From: Sanguinoderma infundibulare
Taxonomy: Eukaryota; Basidiomycota; Agaricomycetes; Polyporales; Polyporaceae
Reading direction: 5' to 3'
Length of the DNA: 64,000 bases
Assembly: GCA_032821775.1 (NCBI GenBank)
Contig: JAVLRN010000005.1
Location: 3,348,001 to 3,412,000 of the forward strand
Shown here: positions 56,412-64,000 of the stretch, piece by piece
Layout: every line of letters begins with the position of its first letter
How positions within the stretch are numbered: the first letter of the stretch is position 1
The notes under the pieces: generated by a model
What the model was told of the DNA's origin: nothing
What the model saw: the letters and a program-made list of their open reading frames with translations, nothing else
Database searches by the model: none
Program-made: the position numbers and the translations under genes

Positions 56412-57468
56412 ATGGACCCCCAAGAAGCTGGCTCTAACAAACGGAGGCGTACAGAGGCGGATGAAACAGGGCTGGATGGCGTGACGAAGGACATCGAGGT
56501 CTGGCTCGCGGACGGAAACATCGTCGTCGTCGCCCGCAACATCGCGTTCCGCGTCCACAAGAGCGTCCTCTCCCTCCACTCCGAAGTATTTCGCGACCTG
56601 TTCCTCCTCCCGCCTCCCCCGGCCGGCCAAGAGACCTGGGACGGCTGTCCGGTCGTCCGGGTGCCTGATGCCCCCGACAACCTGCGTCATCTTTTCCTCG
56701 TGCTCTGCTGTGGTAAAAAGTACGTCGATCACTCGATTTCTTTCCGTGCGACCTGTATCTCATCTTGCCTTTGTCAGCTACTACTCAAAGAACGACGAGT
56801 TTACGCCGGTGCTGATCCTGGTGTTGTATTCCCTCGTCGTCATGGGCCACAAGTACGCCATTCCGACCGTCCTCAACGACGCCCTGGCGCGACTCAAGAA
56901 GTACTACACTTCCGACCTGGAAGCCTAGGAGGACGAAGCTCGTCGAGCACGCCACGTCACTGCCAGGCCGCTTCACTCTTTACTCGCGATCGAAGTCGCC
57001 CGCCTGACGAATACGCCTTCCATGCTCCCATCTGCCTTCTTGGCGATGTGCGACTATTCGTTGTATCTCATCGAGACGCTTCCGAAAGCCCTCCCAGAGC
57101 TCACCACCGACGTCACCGTAAAAGTCGTTCGCGGGAGGGCGCAATTGGCCACGGCCGCCACAACCCGTATTCTCGCCATCGCCTGCTCCGTGCCCAGCCA
57201 GCAATGTGACGATTACGACTCTTGCTCCATAGCCGCTCACGAAGCTCTTCGCGATCGCAAGAGGAGCGGCGAGATGACCTCAAAACATACCTCTAATGCT
57301 GCGTTGCAACCACTATGTCAGTGGTTCTGGGAGGACCACTGGGATGGCCTATGCGATTCCTGCAGGACTGCCTCTAGTCTCTTGGACGAGGAAACACGTC
57401 GAAATGTGTGGAAGGCGCTGCCCCATGTATTTGACCTCGAGCTAGAGGCGAATGATTGGCCTGTTTAG
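56412..57468 (+). pseudogene. BTB/POZ domain protein with in-frame stop
   Basis: Exon 1 (56412-56719) and exon 2 (from 56778) join in frame. The BTB fold is clear in the first part: DIEVWLADGNIVVVARNIAF, RVHKSVLSLHSEVFRDLF, FLVLCCGK. After GHKYAIPTVLNDALARLKKY comes TAG at 56926-56928 (codon 153). The same frame then runs open for 180 codons to 57468 with typical family content (AIEVARLTNTPSMLPSAFLA, LCQWFWEDHWDGLCDSCR). No intron would remove the stop. A TGG-to-TAG change is the simplest explanation, since Trp would fit SDLEA-W-EDEARR. It is a nonsense allele, a sequencing error or readthrough. Fungal BTB proteins of this class have no defined role. Confidence 0.75.
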
Positions 57469-57812
57469 AATCCAGAGCGGCCTTGAACGGTGCGTTTCTT
57501 GGCATTTTCGAGCATGATTCTGATTGTAGGTTTTCAGGACGTTTGGTATTTCATTGCGATCATTAGCGCGTCCACCGAACGACTCGGACGTCGTGGTATA
57601 ACACAGAGTCGTTGTATCCGTTAATCCCGAAACAGTCCCAACTTGCAGTGAGCGCTCCATCCCACCGAGACTCGCAGCTCATTGCATGCAAGTGGAATAT
57701 ATTCATTCGACATTGCCAATTCATTATAGGAGATACGAAAATAAGCAAGCGTGTAAGATAGATCCAGATACATATAAGCATAGGCATAGAAGGAACGTCC
57801 GTAAACCAACCC
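57469..57812. other. Convergent 3' region
   Basis: 3' flanks of the BTB locus and RAP1. No gene is seen. Confidence 0.55.
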
Positions 57813-60024
57813 TCACCTCGGCACTCGGCGATTCCTCAGCACCTTCTCGCTCGCCGGCTGCGTCTCAGACTGCGAAAACTGCTGGGCCCTCGTCCCCTCC
57901 AAAGCGCTGTACTCCTCCCGCTCAGCGAGCTCCCTCGCTTTCTTCTTCTCCGCGCTCGCGCGCGACCCCTGCAGCGGCACGATGTCGAACGGCTCCCTGC
58001 CCCTCTCCGAGGACGACGCCGACGTCGACTCGGACGCGCTCGGTGCGCGCATGAAGCTCCGCGAATTGGACGGCGTGACCGGTGCGCGAGTCGACGGACC
58101 AGCCACCGTGGATCTGGACGCGCGTCCGGGCCCGGTGCCGCTGTCAAAGCCCAAGTTGAGGCTTGCCGCAAACATTTGTATGCCCCCCGCCGGTATCTTG
58201 ACACCGGGTGGCTTGCGCGAGGCCGCCGGCACCGCACGGCTCGGACCTGCCTGCGCGCCGGCGGACTGCAGAGGGCTGAGGTAAAGCTTCCGACGAGAGC
58301 GCTCGTCCTCGCTGTCGGGCACCACCCTGTCAGACGGCTCGGAGGAGGCGCGCTCGCCGTCCTCGAAGCTGCCGTTGAGCATGTTCTCTACCACCATGGC
58401 GTCCTCGTTCGTCTGCCCCGCGGGCTGCGATTGTGACTGTGATTGCGACTGGACCTCTTCTCGCGCTTCGTCGACTGAGTCCATCGGTTCCTCATCCTCA
58501 CCTCGTTGGGGTGGCGTACGGTTCGCGACACGCTGCGGCTGTGCGTTGGTCTTCCGGCGCTTCTGTGGCCGAGGAGCATCCTCCTGCTCGCGGACGGACG
58601 CGCCACGGCGCGGTTGCGTCGGGTTCACAAGCGTCGCCTGCGAGCTCATGGGCATCTGGTCCGGAGCGGGGCGCTTTGCAGCACCCGATCTGGCCGGTCG
58701 CAGAGCTGCCTTTTTCGCCGGGGGCGGGGGAGTCGGGGAGGGGGGGCGTTGCGCGCCAGACGGGCCTGCTTCCCGCTCGGGAGACTGGAAGCTACTCGCG
58801 CATGAGGACAGGAAGATCCCGACAGACCAGGTGTCACTCACTCGTCGTCCATTGGTTGGAATTCGCCGGCAGGACTGGGCTCTCGACTCTCGGCCTGAGG
58901 CACGCGAGAAGGCGCAGAATGACGGCCACGAGGCTGAGATGCTTCTCTCTGCCTCTGAACCTCGACGGCTGTGCGCCTCCTTTGGCGTGCATGGGGTTTT
59001 TCGGCGGGATGGGGTTCCTCTTGTAGATCAGGAAACTCCCCTTCTTCCTGCTCCTGCTCCGGCTCCTCCTGCTCCGGCTCCTCCTGCTCCTCTTCCTGCT
59101 CCTGCTCCTGCTCCTCCTGCCCCTTCTCCGGCGCCGGCTCCTCCTCATCGTCGAAATGGAACTCGGCTTGTTGCATGAACTCTTGGTGCAGCCGCTTGTT
59201 CTCCAGACGACTGTATTGGTACAAACCCTTTCCGCTCACAGGCGGAGGGTTTTCCTTGACTATCTGGTCAATAATGCGATTGAAATCTTCCTTTTTCTTC
59301 TTGTATCGTTCCCGCCACGATTCCCAAGTGTGTCTCAGAGCCCATGAAAAGTCGGGATTCTGACGCACGGTCAGCATACACAAACGAGTAGACGCGACGC
59401 AGCAGCCGTGTTGAAAGAGAATAAAGACACATACTGCATGTGCCTCTTCCATGAGCTCTTGGTAAACACCATTGCCAGTTCGCCCACCAGCCTCATGATT
59501 CGGTATCCTCAGAGCGAGATACTCGCACAGATGGTGGTCCTCTTGTTTTGTGAACTTATTGCGAGATCTATGGAACCTGAGTTTTGACGGGACTTACGGT
59601 GCACATCGATCAGAGACTCACCGGCCAGGGGGTCGACCGCCCATGCCCTTCTGTTTGATCCTTGCATGCGAGTACCGTCCTTTCCTAATGCACTCGTCCA
59701 CGAAGGTAGGCTTCTCGACGTGCTTGGACTTGAGTCTGTACCGAGCAACAAGCTTGTCGAGCCCTTCTCCCTCGTTCGCAAGGATCGTCTCGGCATGATC
59801 CCTCACATGACAGACGTTCCCACCTCCCGTCTACCGCCCGCACTCAACCTCGCGTCCTTTCCTCCATGCAGAGCTGAACGACTCACGATTATCTTCTCCG
59901 TATACTCATCCAGCTCGTCCTCGGATAACGCGCTCGAAACGCCCGGCTCGTTCGAGCCATAGAGGTAGAATGCGACCGGCTTCCCGTTGACGACAAATAT
60001 GTTTTGCGCTTGTGGCTCCGCCAT
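57813..60024 (-). CDS. RAP1: RAP1-type telomere-binding protein (BRCT and Myb-like domains)
   Basis: Five exons: 60024-59887, 59830-59622, 59567-59435, 59359-58842 and 58794-57813, giving 659 residues. The N-terminus is BRCT-like (IFVVNGKPVAFYLYG, TGGGNVCHVRDHAETILANE, KPTFVDECIRKGRY). A Rap1 Myb-type domain follows at about 117-190: FTKQEDHHLCEYLALRI, GRTGNGVYQELMEEAH, then FSWALRHTWESWRERYKK. Next comes a Glu/Gln-rich acidic stretch (about 230-265) and a long disordered tail. Rap1 binds the shelterin-like telomere complex, and its Myb region binds DNA or protein partners. No C-terminal RCT helical bundle is evident. Intron sites were set by domain continuity; the 47-nt intron before DSFQSPERE is the shortest. 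A 32-bp tandem repeat lies just upstream. Confidence 0.87.
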
Positions 60025-60128
60025 GTGGTTTTGTGAAATTGCAGTATCCCGACAACGTCGACACAGAGAAGAGACGCCTGAGTGGAGTGCAGAGTTTGGG
60101 GGCGCGGTAGAGACGTGGTGGTGATGAG

Positions 60129-60192
60129 CAGGGAGTTCGAGTGGACGTCTGGACCGTGACCAGGGAGTTCGAGTGGACGTCTGGACTGTGGC
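60129..60192. repeat. 32-bp direct tandem repeat (two units)
   Basis: 60129-60160 and 60161-60192 share CAGGGAGTTCGAGTGGACGT at their start and differ at a few positions near the end. It lies about 105-170 bp before the RAP1 start codon, in its promoter or leader. Confidence 0.85.
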
Positions 60193-60452
60193 CAGCCTGA
60201 GGTTCCGCAGTCGTTGACGATGAGCACCCATCAGACGCCTGACGCTAGCCCTAACCTCTTCCCGGGGTTCCCAATTCAGCTAACCACAAATACTCATTGT
60301 GCCGTTGATGGGACGAATGTGACCTCTATATTTCAATGCCCATGCATACTTGTGTGGTTCCATACGTAGGCATCTCATAATGTTCTAAGGATGGGACGCG
60401 GAGAGTTGCAAGCTTGTGAAACCACAGTGTTCTCAACATGCCACATAATGTT

Positions 60453-60523
60453 GCATTCGTGGTGTAGCGGTAACATTGGGTCTTCCCATGGCCTAGCTCC
60501 GGGTTCGACTCCCGGCGGATGCA
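60453..60523 (+). tRNA. tRNA-Gly (anticodon CCC)
   Basis: 71 nt that fold as a cloverleaf without an intron. The acceptor arms GCATTCG and CGGATGC pair in seven positions. The T arm is CCGGG-TTCGACT-CCCGG. The anticodon stem GGGTC/GGCCT holds the loop TTCCCAT, which reads CCC. The A-box region (TGGTGTAGCGG) and B-box GGGTTCGACTCC are intact. A discriminator A follows, and the CCA end is not encoded, as expected for a nuclear gene. A reading as TCC would leave a mispaired anticodon stem. Confidence 0.93.
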
Positions 60524-61125
60524 TGATGAGTTCTTAGACCCACTTTTTAGGCCCTAGAGTTAGCCATCATGATAATGCTTTCTTCAAGCATAACAATCTT
60601 CAAAATATAGAACCCAATCATCCTATCCATATATCAAATCATAACATGTTGTGTATAACAGCAACTAAGGCTCCGGGCGATACAGATATTTATCTGCCTA
60701 GGCAAATGCAAATGACTCGGCCCGATCCCGCTCCTCCCTGCGACGCGTCCGCAGCGCGCCGTGCCTCGCGACACCCTTTCTATCGCGAATTCCAGAACCA
60801 GTTTGAAGAATCACTAGTGGGGAGCGTCGGGAAAGCGAAGAACGGGTGCGTCGAGCACGGGCGCGAATATAGTAGTGTAATATGGATACCAAGCCAATGT
60901 TAAAGCAGGAACTATATAAAAAGCAGAGATCCGGTCTGAGATGATGATGATGACGATGAACAGAGATTAGCATATTGCGAGGGGAAATGCGGTTGAATGA
61001 TGAGCGTGGGCGAGGTGTAGGGGGTGTATTGAGATGTGCTTGCGGGCTAGGACCATGTAGGACGTGAGGGGTCGTGCAGAGCGGCGGGGACGCTCGTGGG
61101 TGCGGGTCACGGAGAGCGACAGAGC
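60524..61125. other. Intergenic, no gene seen
   Basis: tRNA 3' flank and the 3' side of the lyase gene. It contains a short ATG/ATC-rich run near 60940-60960. No other feature is supported. Confidence 0.55.
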
Positions 61126-62601
61126 TCAGAACGTATCCGTGACGGCGAACGAGAAGTCAGAGAAGTACGTGTTCTGGGCCTTGGGGGACGCCCACGAGGA
61201 CTCGGAGCCTATCGAACCAAAACAATCAATCCGGATCCGCAGTGGACGGCCGACAGATCGTACGAACGCACCTCCGAAGAACGTCTGCATCTGGATACCC
61301 CGGATTTTGCCCTCGCTCGAGTTGCGGAGGACGAGGCCCGTGACGGTGAAAATGCTCTTTCCCTCGACGAAAAGCTCGATCTCGCCGTTCTCCTGGCCGA
61401 CGTCGTTCAGGCGGACGCGCTGGCCGATGGTGGCGCGCGTGCCGGCCGTGAAGGAGAACGAGCCACGGCCGACGGAGGCACCGTAGGTGTCGTTGCAGTC
61501 AGACTCGGGCGCGACGTTGCAGACGGCCTCGTTGGCAGAGTAGTCGGGCGGGAGGTAGGTGTAAATCTCGCCTTTGCCGTCCGTGCGCCACATGAATCGG
61601 GCCGAGAAGCAGCGGTCGTCACGACGGCCACCAGAGCACGATGCGGCGATTTCGTCCGAGTTACCACCGTCTGTGAAAAACAGAGTCAGAATCAACTACG
61701 CGCAGGTTATTTAGTAGCCAACATCAACATGGGCGCGCACAAACGGCCAGGGATGGCCGCTGAGCAGGACTCCGAGCAACATCTCTGCAAGTTCGGCACG
61801 GCAGAAATTACAGACATTGCTTTCGCACGCCAGTTGCATTGGCGGAAGGAATAATCTCCGTAGAAAGAAAAGACACTCACAGACTCCAGGAAGCTTGCCA
61901 CCTTTGTTAAAATCGAAGCCGTCCTCGAAGAGAACAGAGTACGAGAACGTGACTTCTTTGGCGTTGTCGAGGTCGAAGTTGTCCGGACCGGAGGCGTAGA
62001 AGGAGAGACCGCCCTCCGGGTCGTGGCCGAAGGTGTAGGAGCCCTCGGGGTAGTGCGCCTGCATCGACAACTTGCCATCGGGCGCGGAGACGTAGTTGTG
62101 TGAGAGCGCCGAGAGCAGCTTGGTGACACCGAGGGTGCTATCGTCGAGCGGGAGCGCGTTGTCGGACGAGGAGGAAGTGGTCCAAGAGGACAGGTGTGTA
62201 ACGGGGAAGAGCTTCTTGAGTAAGCCGGTGCCGGTCGTGTTCTCGTCATCCGAAGAGCTGTTCGGAGTGGTGGAGGCCTGGGACTTGGCCGTGGAACTGG
62301 ATGGCTCCGGGGCGGTGCTGCTGGGCTTGTGGGTAGAAGAGGTCGTCGTGTCCCGGTGCGTAGTTGTCGCTGCAACCGCAGTATGGGTAGCGGTCGGCTC
62401 AACAGCGCTGGACGCGACTATAGGCGAGACAGCGCTCTCGACAACGACAGTGGAAGCAGGGGGAACGACAGTGCTCTCGGCAACCGCAGTCGAAGCAGGC
62501 GGAACCTTGCAGCGACCGCTCCGACGATGGTGGGTAGGGGCAGCAGAGACCGAAGCGAGAGAGAAAGCAAGGAGAGCAAGCAGGGTCCTGAAGGCGAACA
62601 T
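61126..62601 (-). CDS. Secreted polysaccharide lyase family 14-like (alginate/glucuronan lyase-like) protein
   Basis: Exons 62601-61881 and 61670-61126 give 421 residues. A signal peptide (MFAFRTLLALLAFSLASVSA) and a long Ser/Thr-rich, probably O-glycosylated linker (about 30-130) precede the catalytic-type domain. Domain motifs are VTFSYSVLFEDGFDFNKGGK, LPGVYGG across the splice, CFSARFMWRTDGKGEIYTYL, then GSFSFTAGTRATIGQRV and FFGG. This is the pattern of PL14-like lyases in agaricomycetes, thought to act on uronic-acid polysaccharides; the substrate here is inferred only. The intron is 210 nt, longer than most in the window, and both exons are open to the joint. The same gene ends about 0.6 kb from the tRNA. 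Confidence 0.85.
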
Positions 62602-64000
62602 GGTTGCCTAGTTCCAAGTAAAAGAGTGACGTCTGGTTGGAAAACCGAGGCGATAGTGACCGTGGAGAGTAAAGAATGTAGGAATGCGCAGAAGACTGCA
62701 CACAACCTGACGGAAATAGGGAGGCGGAGCGGAGGACGGGGGATATGGAAGAGGAAGGGAGGTGGTGGAAGAAATGGACGTCCCGGGCGCCATGGCACTT
62801 ATCTACCATCACTAGGCAGGCGCCGCATCTGGCATTAGCGAGCACTGCCAGTACTGTACTCCCCCAACGTCAGTCATTGTTCTCGCCGTTTTTCATTGTT
62901 CATCCGTTGTTTCTTGCTGAAGAATACTAGGGCAGAAAACTCCAACAAACTCAGCACAGACAACTGAGGGAGATTGGACCCACATTATCAAGAGACTTAC
63001 CATCTGTCTACCAGACAGCTGACTCGCATGCCACAGAAGGAGGCCGCAGTGGCCACTTGAATTACCTGGCCTAACTTTTGCATATTGGATGAGAAAGACA
63101 CGACCATCGTGTCCAGAATTTTTGTACGGATGCGACTTCTAGCTTCAACTCTACCCGTCCATGCGCAGCGGTCACTGCATTTCGAATCGTCGCGCAGCGC
63201 ATGGCGGTGCGCCTCCGATTCCGGGCATCGCTTTGACGACGAGCCTCCGAGTGAAATGTGAGGAAGTGCTTACGCGAAGGCAAGACGAAGCGCGGTACCG
63301 TACTTATGTTTGATCGTGATCGCCGCCCCCAACAGTTCGATCGCGTCTGGACTTTGAAAGTGGCGAGTTTCAGCGGATGGGTTTCGATCGAGATCGATTG
63401 ATCAGGCTGTTTTGTTGTCGGGAAGTTCGTATGTACATACCATGCACATACACAGCGGTTACATAAAGTTTAGCGAAAAATCGAGGCCTCAGAGGGTGCA
63501 GCACGCGATGAGACCCGAGAGACCTAAGGGGATGTGCAGGGTTGAAGGAACAGAGAGTATTATGTTACAGCAAATAACCAATAGAGGAGCGAATAACACG
63601 AAGACCATGGGAGCTAAAAGCAAGGGTCCCCAGTGGGGTTGACTATGAAAGTTCCGATGGCGGACTTAGTCCTACTTGGTCCCACGCTTGTAGACCACAA
63701 TGTGTCCGGGGTTCTAAAAATATAGCCGACAGTATTAGAACCACAACATGTAGCACACGCAGATAGAGTTGGAACGATCGAGATCGTCCAACTATAACTG
63801 CTCCGTAATAACCACAGAAAAGTCACCAAGGTACGAATTCACATCCTTTTGGGTCGCTCAGGAGGGGTCTGAGCTGGTCTCATCCTGCAAATCAAGGATA
63901 TCAGGATCCACGTGTGTGGAGCATACAACTCTACGAACAAGTCACGATCCATAACGTGGTGACTGACAATACGTCGTCGCAGGAAGTGAGGTGAACCATC
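62602..64000. other. Right end, no gene seen
   Basis: Promoter side of the lyase, then about 1.1 kb of AT-richer sequence toward the window edge. A 71-codon minus-strand frame (63614-63829) matches nothing I know. Confidence 0.5.

Overview
The window looks like nuclear DNA of a basidiomycete fungus, most likely an agaricomycete. The genes are GC-rich and cut by many short introns, mostly 47-80 nt with GT..AG ends, and cerato-platanin and DUF6699 families are expanded. I built gene models by reading splice sites by hand and checking that the frame is kept across every junction. I recognise 22 coding loci that look intact, one tRNA gene and about nine broken gene copies.

Layout. 0-2 kb: an F-box/LRR relic, then a glyoxalase-like gene. 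2.6-3.6 kb: an old tandem duplication in non-coding DNA. 5.6-14.3 kb: a conserved housekeeping block (CBM21 protein-phosphatase-1 targeting subunit, COX17, RBR-type E3 ligase, PFS2). 15-23 kb: a second glyoxalase-like gene and two more F-box copies on the opposite strand, mixed with cerato-platanin genes and relics. 23.2-27 kb: a possible small secreted protein, calcipressin and a CCDC124/Oxs1 homologue. 28.9-31 kb: two more cerato-platanins. 31.5-35.1 kb: two divergent DUF6699 genes. 37-40 kb: a cysteine-rich membrane protein. 40.9-47.3 kb: REV1 and YPT1, divergent. 48.6-56.2 kb: a pair of inverted methyltransferase paralogues enclosing broken zinc-finger and HMG-box sequences. 56.4-62.6 kb: a BTB gene with an in-frame stop, a RAP1-type telomere protein, tRNA-Gly and a family-14-like polysaccharide lyase.

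How it fits together. There is no operon-like system and I do not see an unknown pathway. The main structural signal is that slow-evolving genes (COX17, PFS2, REV1, YPT1, RAP1, CCDC124) sit between fast-evolving duplicated families. Two duplications are inverted: the F-box plus glyoxalase module flanks the 5.6-14.3 kb block, and the methyltransferase pair flanks the transcription-factor relics. The best leads are these duplications, the cerato-platanin birth-and-death cluster, a changed active-site motif in the RBR ligase, the nonsense codon in the BTB gene, and a 770-nt intron in REV1.
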